Source: Pelecanus crispus
Lineage: Eukaryota; Chordata; Aves; Pelecaniformes; Pelecanidae
Length of the DNA: 64,000 nt
NCBI RefSeq assembly: GCF_030463565.1
Contig: NC_134644.1
Location: 151,553,967-151,617,966 of the forward strand
Reading direction: 5' to 3'
The notes below the pieces were generated by a model, which was not told the DNA's origin, did not search any database, and was given only the letters and a program-made list of their open reading frames with translations. How positions within the stretch are numbered: the stretch's first letter is position 1; every line of letters begins with the position of its first letter. The translations under genes and the position numbers were made by a program. Below are positions 1-13,660 of the stretch, piece after piece.

Positions 1-3000
1 TGGCTTTACCTTCATTCACCTTCCAATCTGCTATTCAGAATAATTTTCCTGCTTTCAGAACTTGTTTCAGGACTTAGTCTTCAAACCACCTCACTATTAA
101 AACTCCAAGTTACCTCTCCCTGCCGCTGAAACCAAAGAAAATACATTCAGAGTTTAAAGCTAGAGATGTTGCAAGCAGACCCTAAGCATTTTAATCAATA
201 TTTAATTTAGCTAGATTCGCCACTTAACACTGAGTAGCCAAGTTCTGTGCATTAAGAATTATCTTGCACCTCTTAGTTTTACAAGCAGTTTTTACCAATA
301 CAAGCACCATTGCTGAATTCCAGCCCATTAGTACCTGCATCGGCAACGACTGCAAGAACAGGCTAGACGCTTGCACTTTGCCCTTATTATAGCTATTTTT
401 CTTAAAATTGCTTAGGGTAGGATTAAGATCATTTGGCTGTAAGACCATCTCTTCCAAAACTTAAGCTTATTTTGGTGTCGCAGAGAGCTGAATGGACCTA
501 AACTGAAAGGGCTTTTGGAAAGCCTCAGCCTGCTCATCAGTACAGTTCAACCAAAGGATCAGCTCTACCATCTAGACTTGCAAAAGCAGGCAAGCATCTC
601 ATCTTAGAGCTGGTTCATTAAAAAAACCCAACAAAACAACAACACAGCTTTGGCAGAATAAAAGGGTCTTCAACATGGACAGTGCAGCAGGGTAACGAGA
701 GGACACACTGATTAAAGTCTGCCTGAGCTGGTGATTTGTAATGGCAAAGAAATTTGTTTGTTTACACATTGCAACAACTCCTTGAAGAGTGTTTGGCCAC
801 AGAAAACAGTTAATCTTGTCTGTAGAAGAGGAATCTACACTTTACATGGGGTTTTAAAGATGCTTACAGTCTGCCAGTGATAGCATTTAAGCAATGTAAC
901 TCAGCTTACCCATCTCTTCCCCCATTCCCAGAGTAACTGTCAATCAGTATTCCCACCCTTTTCTGTTTCTATCATAAACTATAACCAGATATTTACATTC
1001 ACAGAACTGCTAAGACAAAATCCACTGGATAAGTTACTTGTCCTAAGTTAGCTGCCCTGCTAAGGGCATAGCAATATCTCTAATGAACTGAAGAGCTGCC
1101 CATATCCAGAAATACTTTTCTGGACTGTGACTGGTTGGAAAGTTGCCTGCAATTCACACAGCTGGAAATAGACAGTTTTGTTTATTAGACAGCTTGGTCA
1201 ATCTCTACCAGATATCTGTATGTACAATGAGCCCCAAGACAATGAAGATGGGCAATTCCATAGTTGAAAGCTGAAGTAATAGCATTGCTTCAGTGGAGTT
1301 ACTCTGGATTCACAGTGGGGAAAATGAGCATGGAATCTGGACAACTAATAAGGGGTCAGTAAGTCCTTTTCTCACCTTTTTTCCCCCAAGAAAGACAATG
1401 AAGCTAATAAAAATTATACTGGACTGAAAGGAAAGTGAAGTGGCTGTTGCACACAGTTAACGCTGCACACAGTGTTCTCATAAAGAACAGGGAGTTTCCA
1501 CCTGGGAAATTCCCTCAATCTCTATGTTTATCCTCATGAAAGATGAGCAAGCAGCCAAGTAAAGGAATGCAAAGGATACAACTGCTCTAAAGGAAGACAG
1601 ACCTTTGACTCCAGTGGAAGAAAGATTTTTCTAGAATCAGAATTATTGTTACTTTTAAATTTAAAAATCAATGCAACTGACAGATCTCTTAGCAGTCAAT
1701 ATGGCCAATGCAGGCTACGACATGGACACCCAACAAGAGAGGTTCACACTTGATATTGCCCAGCCCAGTGCAATAAAACCTGTGGTAAAGGGCATTTTAT
1801 AAAGCACAACACAATAGAAAATAGAAACAACGAAGCTTACACAGGACCACTAAGACTGCCTAACTTATACCTCTTGTAGCCCTAAGAATGCTCTTTAGTC
1901 TGGCTGTTTCCATACTAGATAGGTGTCTCCGATATTAGCTATGTTGTACCAATAGCCCCACCAAAATCAAGGTGATGTTTCTAGGCACCTTTTCACAATG
2001 CAGCACCCTGAACATCGACATTTTGCTCCCAGTCTCCAACACTGTGCACAGTGGTGGTGAAAGCAATGAGTTTTGCAGCCAAAATAAAGCCTCATAAAGT
2101 ACTACCTGCCATCAGGACTGCGAGTTCCCTTTATTCTTCCTCCCTCCTGTCTCTCAGTAGATTGTTGATTGCTTTTACTGTTTGGTTTTTTTTTTCCTGT
2201 TCAAGTTTCCCGAAATTCTTCCTTCTGGATACCAGGAGACGTGTTAGGCCAGCAGCCCCTGTCTGCTCCAAGGGGCTCTTGAGTCTTCCACGGCTGCGGG
2301 GGGGTTTGGCACTAACCTCTACTGCACAGGACCAGGTGCTGGCAAGGGCTGTATGAGAGCTGAATAAGACCTTTAAGATATGATCCTGGGTGAGCGCCCG
2401 GACTGGCAACCCACGGAGCAGAATGGGTGAGACTCAGAAATGCCATGGGAAAGAAAGAAGCCCCTTTTTAAAAACGCATCTTCACCCTGTGAAAGTTAGA
2501 GTAACTGTTGGATTGGAGCAGTCTGAGCAAAGTAGCTCCACAGCTGATCCAAGACAGGGCTGGAGAACACTCCCCTAGCTTCCTGCACACAAACATGCAA
2601 CGTCTGGCCTGACTTCTGAGACTGGGTGCTGGATTTAGGACTTGGCCATCAAGTGCTGTCATTAAATGATGTGCTAAGAATGGAGAAATGTCACTGAAGA
2701 CCTTCCAAAGCTCTGATCAGACCATAGCTCATACATCCTCTTGCTGCCAAACTTGTTTCCAGAATGAAAACTGATCCCCTGCTCAACAGGGAAATGTGAG
2801 AGCCCCTACATCCATGAGCAAGAAGAAAGGGAAGTGCCTTGGTCACAATCCTTCCTACTCTGCCTACACTGAACCTCAGCCAGAGGCACTGATGCTGGGA
2901 ATGGGTTTCTCAAAAACTTCAGGAAACGGCAGACACCTGGCTCAGCTTCTGTGTTTTAGTCTTCTTCCATTTCCATTATGCCTAGCTAAAAACAGGCAGG

Positions 3001-3289
3001 TCTTCCATACTTGGCCATGATTCTGGATCTAAATCATCTCTGGACACCAGCTGCTCTTGCCCACAGCCACGGAAATCTATGGGACTTCACACACTGGTGC
3101 AGGAGTCTCAGCCAGAGCGCGATGATGTGAGATCAGAGCTTTTGTCTGCAATTCATGCATGCCTAAGAGTGCTAAAGAAGTAATACGAAACAACAATGAG
3201 ATTAATAATTGACGTATCAAGGAATATATATTCCTTCGTCATTAGGTTATGCTTAGAATATATTAGGTAAAATGAATATAATTACTTTG

Positions 3290-3500
3290 AGTAAAAAAGC
3301 CTACCAGTATTTATTTTTAAAGTCTTTTTATGCATATTAATGACAATATCACTCAAAGATTGGTAAGTTATACTGATTTTACTGGTGGGGAAGCAGAGGT
3401 TAAGTAAGTTTTTTAAGGCCACACAGCAAGTAAGTGCTTGGATTTATAACTCCCAAATCTGCCTTCTGCTCAGTCCAGCAGGCCATGCTGACTCACTGTG
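3290..3500 (+). mobile_element. MIR-like SINE remnant
   Basis: The motif gcagaggttaagtaagtttt, then aaggccacacagcaagtaag, matches the conserved second half of MIR-type SINEs. The tail (ccagcaggccatgctgac) also fits the amniote MIR end. The first half upstream is too diverged to delimit. Confidence 0.6.
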
Positions 3501-6500
3501 GAATGCATATTTCCAGCAAACTCTTAAGGGACAAGAAGAAGCAAAAGGAACAAAAGGTACAGATAAAGTAAGCATTAATTCTAAAAAATTAATGTTTTCT
3601 GCCAGTCAAAAAACATGAAAACTTCTGTTTAAGTGACCACACCTCACCAGCACCTTAGCCAGAAACAGGAGCACCAGAATAACGGGAGGGAGATTGTTCT
3701 GACAGTGTTTTTAACAAAACCGAAAGTCAGACACAACAACCTTATGCCATGAGATTTCCAGTACAAAGAAAATCTAATATGTGTCTGAGATGTCAAATGA
3801 AGTTTATGGAAATTTATCCCAAGGTAGCTTTAAAGTTCAGAGAAGCCAGAACTGCTCCCTTCCACGCAGATCCTGGCATCAACAAGACTGTAAGAAACCA
3901 GCAGCGATACTGTTACTCCAGCTTCTGGAAGACTATTTCTATGCTACTGCTCTATATTACATAAGTCTGCTCCTCAGTGTTGGACCTATCTGTATGTACT
4001 GGAACATTTAAAAAAAAAAACAAACCTGTTTTAAGCAAATTAAGAACTTAAATATTAATTTACTCCTCTTAAAGATGCAACATTTTAGGAAAACTAAGAC
4101 AATTAAATGGAACTGACCCTGCAATTTCAAAGACCTTTTGTCAGACATTAACCAAGAGGAGTGTGAAAGGAAGTGCCGATTACATGACAATACTGGTTAT
4201 AGCCAGACTGTCTGGAATCTGGCTCTGGAGTCGGAATAAAGAATTCGTTTTCATGCCATTAAGAGTCTCCATCCACAAAAAGTTTGTTTCCTTTTAAAGG
4301 TAAACAGAAGGGAGATGCCCAACTTGACATAGCTCCCCGAATAATCAGACAGGACTTGTAAAGGCCTTAATACACAGAGCAGTTCAAACTGCAAACTGCC
4401 TGCTCTATGTACCTTCTTCTGACTGCGTCTCATTTATGCTTATGCAACTTACGTCATGGGATAAATCCCAACCTATTGCTGGCAGATTCAAATTTAAGCA
4501 CCTACAACAATCTTTTCTGTGCACTGAAAGAGAAGTAGACACTGAGATTCAAGTGACAAAGAAAGTATCAACAAAAAAACCGCAGAAAGTAGAGAATAAA
4601 GAACTGAATGGCCCTATTTGAACTTGGCTTTGGTTAAAGTCAAGCAGCTGAAAGAGCTCCTGATCCAATACCCACACGTAAAAAATAGACAGGGAAATCA
4701 CATATTCTGATACTTAATTTAGAACCTGACATTCTAAACTTACTCTGCGGGTAGTTAAGTCAGAACCAGACACTACTCCTGCTATGCATTATCATTTCAG
4801 GAACACAGCCTTCTGTGTCCCAGTATACAGAAATGCCTTAAATGATGTGACAAAATTCACAATAAAAATCTTATCAATTTTAGTCAAGAGGAAAAACTCT
4901 TAATTCTGCTTATGTTTCTTGTTACAAAACTGGGGACGTTTTGCTTATTTTGAGAGCTCTGGTAAAATGACACTTAGATATCTCTAACTGGAAGAATGAA
5001 AATAAAAAGATTTTTCCAAAACTGTTCTCTTTGCCAGGAGCATGTCTGCGTCTGCTCCGTTTTCCTCAGAAACATCTGTAGTTTCTAAGGAAGTTGCTAA
5101 TCTCTCTCTCTGAATCTTTCTCTTTACCCTTTTTGATCCATTACTTTCAGCATTTTCCCTTCCAGTGCCAAAAAGTCACACTGAACTTCTTGCTTGCCTA
5201 CCTACAAAAAAACCCCAAAACGGGGGGAAGTTACTTGCATGAAGTATTTTTTATGAAGAAAATATGCTCCCTCTTGTGCATCAGTGGCTCTCACGTATGG
5301 TTTGTGGCCTCCAAACTGCTTGCTAACTGGCCATGCAGAGATAACAGACTACACAGCACCGACTCCACTTCCTCTCCTCCCTGCCGTTGCACCAGGTGCG
5401 GGTCCTCGTCTCATCTGTGAGGTGACAGGGTGCAGCTGAAAAAGCCAAGGTATGTTCATAAACCATGGCAGATGTGCAGCTGGTTCTGCCAGCTCACTGA
5501 CACTTGGCGGTAACTAGGAACCACACTGGTCTTATCTCTTAACACCTGTTTTGGCCTCAATAGACTAACTCCGTCCTACGTCAAAAATCTTGCAACAGAA
5601 GGGGAGCATCTGCAGTGGTGTATGTCTACTCTAGAGGCTATTTCAGCACCCTCTATATGCCCAGCATAAGCCTATTACGGAGCCATAGCCAAAAGAAGTG
5701 TGGTAAACCTGGGGCATCACTGTATGCTGTTCTTGTGACCCGTGCTGCTGCTGCAGACTACAGGAGTCCAGAGGCTACAATACCCTGTTCCATGGAGCAG
5801 AGCCTGGACTCCATCCAGTCCCACTATCCAGGGAGTTTCACAAGTGGTGCACAGACTCCTCATCTCCACCGACCTAAACCAAGCTCAGCTTGTTCACAAG
5901 TCAGATTTCAGACATCTTCTATTGAAGGCTGAAGCAATCCACACATGACTTAGTTTGATTTAATGAAAGTACCAAAAGAATCAACTACAGTGTTAGAGAA
6001 AGGAAGTAAAACTGAAAACAAGGCCCATACAACAAGGTTAGCTTCTTGTATCTTTATTACAGGAAAGTGTAAATTAAAAAGATGACTACAATTCACCAGT
6101 TCACTACTATCAGTAGGAGCCAACTGATAACCCTCTCTTCAAAATACGGTATCTTCTGTCCCATAAAGAGCTTTCAGCATAGACTAGGCTAGGCAAATAA
6201 AGATACCTGGTAAAGAACAGTGGCTCAAATAAGATGGGGGATAGTGTGCTGTAAGCAATTAAGACAACAAAATGGAAGAAAGTTACAGGGAAGAAATATG
6301 TTTTATGAACAGAATCCTTGGTGCATAAGAAATTGGGTAAATCTCAAGCCTGGGTGAAGCATGATAGAGTGATGGAGTGGAGGGCTGGAGATGAAAGGAT
6401 GGGGAGGGGCAGAGTTAGGAAGAATACAGTGGAAGTGAGAGTAAATTTCTGGTAGGGCTAACTGGTGCAGCTTCCCAATTCAGGTCCTTGGGGTCAGATG

Positions 6501-9500
6501 TGTGCTAGCACTAGTGCCAGGGCAGGGAAGCACATTGGGAATAAAGTACCAGGAGCCTGGGTGCCAGCAGGAGGTGAAGTCTGTGGCCTTGTACCCTTAT
6601 GTTAGTTAAGATTTAAAAACTCACTTGCAGTTAGATTGCCTTCTTGGCTTAAAATTATGGATAAAGTATTCTTAATTGCTCTACTGCTGCACGGCTTGTT
6701 GCCTGGAGGAAGACAAGAGCTTTCAAAACTGTACACCTTTGAATTTCAGAACATACATAAAGGCCAAAAGTTTCTACAAAGCTATTGTCCTTCTGGCAGA
6801 GTGACTCCAAATGCCCAATATGAAATTCCCAGGGTCCTGGAAAGCCTGAAAATGCAGGGAATAGATACCTCTCCAACTTTATTGCCAAACCGCCTTTTAA
6901 TCCTCAAAGTGTTTGCTCCATCTGCAGAGGCTTTCTGGAGGACCAGATTAAGCCAAGGCCAACAGTTCCCCTAACCGTTGTTGCATTTCACATGAAAAAT
7001 GGACAAAATGACCAAGCCCTTTATTAAACAAACTGTACCATACTAGCAGATGAGTTGCTCATTTTGCAAAGCGGACAGCTTAACTCTAAAAACCAAAGAG
7101 AATTGACTAGCATTTTGAAACCGAACAATTCGCTTACTGTCAAAATAATGGTGCTCGGTGGGTGAGGCACACCTTTGCAAGGTAGGTAATGTGATCTACA
7201 CTTCCCAAACTGTATCACTGAGATCAAAAAAATATGTCAGTACATCAGTGCAATGAATAAAAACAGAGCTTGTGGTATATTAAATACAAATCTGATGACA
7301 AATGACAAAAATCAGAATTCCTTAAATCAGACTTATTTCAAATTGATCTCACTGGAGGCCTTGCTTGCTATTCCTAAACCTCCTTTTGGCATAGGAGCGC
7401 ACAGAGTAAGGACACACACATGCTCATTATCTGTGCACATTTACAGGCTGTGATTCTAGTAAACATTGGATAAAAAAGAAAAGTTCCTTGAACTTTGAAA
7501 TAAAGAATAAAGCTTTGACTTCTGTTATAATCAAGACTTTTGAAAACAGCCTTCAGTTCAAGCCCCATGTTAACCACTGGTGTTCATCAACTGACACAAG
7601 GATTGAAACCAATACCATAAATGGGAAAACCACCAGTTCTGTAAGGAACACATCTGGCAGGATTGAGCAGTCCACATACAAGCTGTCATGACTGTCTGTG
7701 GGGTACTCCATTATTCTTCATGTCCACTACAGAAACTGTGCTTGCCAGCTTAAATCTATGCGTGTCTACATACTTCCATTTTTTGTCTGAAAATATCTGT
7801 ACCAAAACAAACCAAGCCAGATGTTCAGCCTGCAATAAGACAACAACAATATGAGGATGAACATATGGCATTTCAATTCTCACATCCTAGCAGAAATCCT
7901 CTATTAACTAGTTTTGTTTCAATATGCGCACTTCATTAAGCCAGCACAACCTTTAAACATTACTACCTTCACACCACTGCAAGACTATGTCAGCCTTTCT
8001 GCTAGAAAACTTACCTGCCAGAGATTATGTTACTTGAAAAATTCCTCATACTAAGGAATTTGGCTCAATAAGGAGTTCATATTCTACAGTTCAAAACAAA
8101 TTTACTTGATTTTCTTCTTGCTTTGCAATAAGAGAATATTATCTGTTATTTTTTTCTTTGGCAAAGGAAAATGAGGTATTATCGCATATCCTTCATCTGG
8201 ATTCCTGCCTTCTGATATTTAGATAAGCATAATTTAATACACTAGAAATATTTAATGTTTTACAAAGAGCTTCTGTTCGCATTTGGTAAAACTTCCTTTG
8301 CTAACCTATGTGCAGAAGGGTTCTTGTATAAGAGGAACCAGTTCGGCTTCCACATGAGCAGCTGTTAATGTAGGCACACATTCAAACATGCAGTTGTCTG
8401 AAATAGCAGCGCTCTAGACGTTGAAAGTCAAGAAGGGCCAGCTCAGGTTGCAGGGCTGCATGGCCACCGGCGTGAGATGGTGTAATCACAAGCCAGTGAA
8501 ATCCTTCTCCTGCTAGGAGGCTATTACTGGTCACTCCTCGCACTTCTTAACAAGCATTGGGATTGGCCTTTAAGCAGTGATTCATGAAGGTATCACACTG
8601 CTCTGTCTCCCTTGCTGCTGTCTTGGCTCACTGCATTCATTTCCCTCCCATTTTCTGCAAACCGTATGTACCACACAACAAATTCTGTTCCAAATGTCTC
8701 CTCATTTTTCCCTATCCAGAAGGTAGTTTAAAATCACAAAGGGAAAGAATGTGTCACTTGAAGCCACAGTTGTGACTTGTTCACGCTTTTGACTTCAGAA
8801 GAAATTCTGATTTGTTGCTTTTTAGTTATGGCAATTTCCAGTAGATTTCCCTTGGCTGTAATGAAGAACAATAGTTTTGTCTCATCATAGTCGTTAGGAA
8901 ATATTGGTTGCTTAATGCTTAGTTACAACAATCATTTACAAACTACAAATGCCTACAGCAGAGACACATTTTTCAGTGTTCTGCACACAGGCTGCTTCAG
9001 CTGCAACATCAGAGCATTAGTTCTGCTTTGCGTAAGAGCACAGACTAAACCAGATCACTGTCAGTCGGAGACTTCTAGTTTTCATCTCAGATTTCTCTGG
9101 CAGCATGACCCTGGGAACACTTTGCTTCCCAGCAATAAATAGCAAAGAACTACCAATTAGTTGCATTAGTTGCATTGTTTCCTAATACCTTATATTTTAA
9201 AAGCATCCCCCCTTTGAAGCATTTGTAAGAGCAGTAAAATAGATGCCAGGCAACATAAAATTCAGCTGAAGTACTTAAATATGTTTAAGATAACAGGTGC
9301 ATCATACTACTCTGCAAGTGCAGGTACAGAATTCTCTACTGTCACCAGAAATTAATTTCAAAATATTAATAGAGATTCAAGATTCATGAGTCAACAGTGC
9401 TTCAGCACTTACAAAGTTTACAGAGAACTGCAGGTTATGAAACTGTACAATGATGTTTGAATTCTAGAAAGCCCCAACACCAGAGATGAGAAATGTAGTA

Positions 9501-9700
9501 ACAATTGGCAACAACAATTGCTGTAACGTTCTGGATCACTCAGGAAATTTCACGAAGTGTATCCCAAGTAACCAATCTACAAGGATTAATGTTGAAATGT
9601 AAGAAAAGAACACTGAATGAAGGAAAAGCATTCTGACCTAATTCTCACATCATTTAAGACTTATTTTAATCACCAATTCAAATATTAATTTAACAAAGAG

Positions 9701-9767
9701 CTGGCTTCAGAAACAGGAACAACTTCAGAAACAACTGGCTTCAGAAACAACTGGCTTCAGAAACAAG
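9701..9767. repeat. minisatellite, unit about 16 bp (ctggcttcagaaacaa)
   Basis: About four tandem copies are present. The two central copies are exact (ctggcttcagaaacaa twice) and the first two are variants (gaacaacttcagaaacaa type). Confidence 0.9.
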
Positions 9768-10200
9768 TTAACTTGTGAGTCAGCTGAGGAAGAAATCAGT
9801 TCTTTTAAAAGTCAACTTCAGGTAATGTTTAAATATATGCTAGACTTTTTGAAAATTTTGAATATGACAACAGACAATATTACCCTTTTCTTTTGAGTTT
9901 GCAGGAGAGTTTTCATTTGCAATTTGTATTTTCTAGTACTACTTTAAAATGATGCTATTGAATTTCTGAATAAATTACTTAATTTGCATTTCTCTAACAT
10001 ATTATGACCAAACATATTTTGATTAGAAAAAGAGCTACCTAGCTAACTAGCCCATCTACAATACACTGACGAGTTGGTTGTTTTTACTTACTTAAGATAT
10101 TAAAAACAGCCAGAAAGATTAGTTGACTCATGCTAAAATCAAACTCCAGATCAGCTGCAGACCCAGAAACTACCTAGATCTTCTGCTTCAATACTTTAAA

Positions 10201-10226
10201 GTGAAACCATGTAGTGAAACCATGTT
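10201..10226. repeat. 13-bp tandem duplication
   Basis: gtgaaaccatgta is followed immediately by gtgaaaccatgtt. Confidence 0.85.
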
Positions 10227-11578
10227 CTTTCTCTCATAGGAGCTTTTCATGATGATACACCTCACAGTGCCAGATCATGTCCAGTAATGAAATACCTGCT
10301 GTATTGTTGCAACCAGAAACAATACCTACCCATGACAGTCACACAACAGACCATCCCCTTCTACAAAGCAAACTACCAATATGAGTGAAAACAGAAGCCC
10401 TTGAAGATAAAAAGATACAGTACATGAACAAGTTACTAGGAGGCAAGATAGGTGTGATCTTGCCATGGAATAAACGCAGAGTAGCCTATGTGCATCCATT
10501 TCATACTCCAGTTTACCTTTACTTTGTGCTACCTTGTCCAAGAAGTTATTTTATGACACTGGAAAAAATCACTGCATCCCTCCATGATTGTTTTCTCTCT
10601 CAATTCCTTATTCCATTTTAGCTCACTAGTCTGAGAACAGCTTGAGACAATAATCTGTCTTGGATTTGAAGAGTGAATAGCAGAATGGAGTCCCTGGATC
10701 AAAGTATCTAGACACCACTGCAGTAACAGACAAAAGAAATCTTGACTTACAGGCAATCGAAACTGATCTATGTCACTATGCTGAAACAGTGAAACTCCCT
10801 ATGACAACAGCTTCAAGAGGAAGTAGGCTAAAGTCCTCTTTCTGTTCCTGTAAGAAAGACAGATTGTATTCCCTGAAATCTAGTGTACAGGAGGTAAATT
10901 CATTCTTCAGAATCAACCTTTGAAAAGGAAGTCATTAATGTTTATAGATATATTGAAAGGCACAGCTGCCGTTTTTCAATAATAGAGGTATATACAGAAC
11001 TCCTCTTTAGTCAGACATTTATCACGTCCTTATTTCAAAGAGTAGCAGTCATTTACACAGTGAAGTTCAGACAGTGCTTTGGATTTCTTTGGGATTAAAA
11101 AGTGACATACGTTAATTTGGAACACACATGTGATTTTTCAAACCTTTTCAATGCAGAGTTCCGAAACTGCTTATGCATACAGGGTAAGCAAAGTACAGCA
11201 AAGTAGGAAAGGCTGCTTAAGGCTCAAGCTTGGTTTTCTTGGTTATACTTTGTACCCCCTCATAGGTAATCCTAAATCTCGAGGGGCCTCTACATCACAT
11301 GTTCAATACCCAAAATCTTAGATGAGAGACAGACAGACACAAACTGTGATTCAGTAACAATACTGAAAATAAAACACGCAAATCTAAAGAAACGGTGCTC
11401 TAAAACCTCATTTATACCAACAGCATGGTTGTCATTTCTCAGGGAAGGAACCTCCCCACTTCTGAAATGCTCATCATCAATGTACAACAAGCAAACAACA
11501 ACAAACTCAGTAAAATGGGGTAGATTCACTACCGCTGCACTGATGTAATAACAAAACAAAACATACTTACTACATATA

Positions 11579-13443
11579 TTTATTTGTGGCATTCACCCAT
11601 ACTGAGAATACAATTACAAATTATGCAGATAAAACATACTGAAAGACAACATGGTTTTTCAAGATACAGAGTATTATTAACAGAAATGTACTTATTTAGA
11701 GAAGTAAATGTAATTTAGGTATACTATCAGTTTATAGTTCTCTGTTCATGAATAGATGTACAACATTTCAAATATTCAAGAAGAGGAGTATGCTCTGTTT
11801 TGGGGGGATTTTTTTTTTTGTTTTATTTTTTTTTTTAAAGAGGCTTTCCTTTCTGCAGCATTGTGGCTGCTAGAAAAGTATTGTTTCATTAACCTCTAAC
11901 TTAAGAAATGAGATAAAAAAAATATTCAGATGCAATTTAGAATGGGGCCCCACTCAGTGAAGCCCATGTCACACATCAAAACAAAACCAACAACCCTCTT
12001 CACTCAAACCCATAAACCAGAAAGAAAAATACAAATGGTAACAGAACAGAGAGATGTAGGTTACTTCTATCAATACTTACTGTAATTTATAATTTTATAA
12101 ATGTTTGATGTTATTTTGCAACAATTTAGGAATGGCTAAGTAAAAAAAAAAAGAAATCGATTCATTAGGTTTGCAGAATTCATTTTGTTTGGGATTTTCA
12201 AGGCAATGGCAACAAAGAGAGTGAGATGTCTAATTGGCCTGGGAGAAGAGAATCTGCTTTCTTTGAAAACCTCCAACTTACTATGTAGTACCTTCCTAGT
12301 CTTCATAAAAGAGTATCTAACTGGTTCGTATCCCTAGGTTATTTACAAACAAAGGATTTTACAGCTAAGTACAGAATGGGTCAAGATTTCATTTCATACA
12401 ATGTTCCTAAATATTAACATTTTAAATACTTTTATTCTGCATACTCAGAAAATAATTCATAAGCCTGTAAGTGCTGTCTGAAAACAACTGAAAGGAAAAC
12501 AATTCTAGAAAGGAATTCTATTCAATCAAGTCCTCTCCACAAACATGAAAACAATACAATTACATGGTTCAGTCTGGTCCTTGTGGGAGGAAGAAAAAGT
12601 TATCCTTCATGACATATTTCACAATGACCTTACAGAATTATTATATACAGAGCAGAACACCTAAATCACTTTTTAACCACCCTTACAAAGAAAGGTTTGC
12701 TTAGTAACATTTCAACAAAAAGGCAAAATTTTCAGCCTAAGGCTGAAACAACTTTACTTCCAAAGCACAACAAACAGCTTTGTTCTACAAAATTTACTTC
12801 AGGCAGGTATTAACAACATTGAATTAATCTGGGGAAGAAACACTACATTGACCTAATAAACGAGTGATCTATACATTAAAGACATAGTAAAACTTGAACT
12901 ATTTCTCATTCTTTTTATAAACAGCAGTTATGAAACTATGGGGAGGCATTAAAAGAACTATGACGTTGCATCTTATTACTGTCTATATATCAGAATGCAT
13001 TATTATATTATTCAGATTTCTTGAGGACTTTTAAAAGAGTATTTTTCTTTTAACTGAAGCATACACAAAAAAACCCCAACAATAGATTTACCTCTCTTCA
13101 TAGGGAAAATAAATCAAATTTGCTTCTGTACTAGGATATATTTTTCATGCCCAGGAATTTAATATTCATTATGAAAGGCCTTTTCTAATCATAATATTTT
13201 ATCAGAGACAATTACCTTCACATCTTGCTTTCAAGTCAAGGTAAGTCAGAGGTAGCTTAGGAATGCTTTAGAATTTAGTGTTTTACTTGAAATTAATTAA
13301 TCCCTCTTTCAAAGGGGTCAATAACAAGTACAAAAGGCAAACAGTATATACAGCTGCCACTGCCTGCACCAAGAGAATAACTCCAAGAAGCTCAAAATAA
13401 GATTAGAACAGGGAAAAGCATGGTGCACTTCTTTGCATTCGCT
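11579..13443 (-). other. ANKRD46: probable ANKRD46 3'UTR
   Basis: This is AT-rich sequence without an open frame, directly downstream of the ANKRD46 stop. Two AATAAA hexamers on the minus strand are candidate poly(A) signals, at 12436-12431 and 11584-11579. The more distal one is followed by a T/GT-rich stretch (tatgttttgttttgttatt), as expected downstream of a cleavage site. The extent is inferred; the true end could be at either hexamer or another. Confidence 0.4.
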
Positions 13444-13660
13444 TCAGTGCACCAGTTCAGGCTGGTTTTCTACAAAAGGAAGCACTCCACTAACATAGTA
13501 TGCTATTCCAAGCGACAGAAGAGCAATGACAATGATGAGGAGCAGCACCCTCCAGAAGCCCAGGTCTTCCACAAACTCTTGCCATGTCGTGCGGAAACTG
13601 GAAAGAACTCCTTCACCTTGCTGTAGGTTTGGATTAAGGAGGGAATGGCTTTCCATCGCA
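13444..13660 (-). other. ANKRD46: ANKRD46 last coding exon with transmembrane segment
   Basis: The exon starts after a catag acceptor; its T completes a Ser codon, followed by AMESHSLLNP. It encodes the membrane helix and ends ELVH followed by TGA, read at 13446-13444. The 3'UTR continues to lower coordinates. Confidence 0.95.

Larger units (their letters stand above)
1..11578. other. gene-free stretch downstream of ANKRD46
   Basis: AT-rich sequence with only short unrelated open frames. None shows a recognised domain or a consistent splice pattern. Apart from the MIR-like piece (3.3-3.5 kb) and the tandem repeats listed, I see nothing assignable. The longest frame is 112 codons at 6636-6974 (+); it starts with a hydrophobic stretch but has no family resemblance that I can name. 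Confidence 0.6.
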
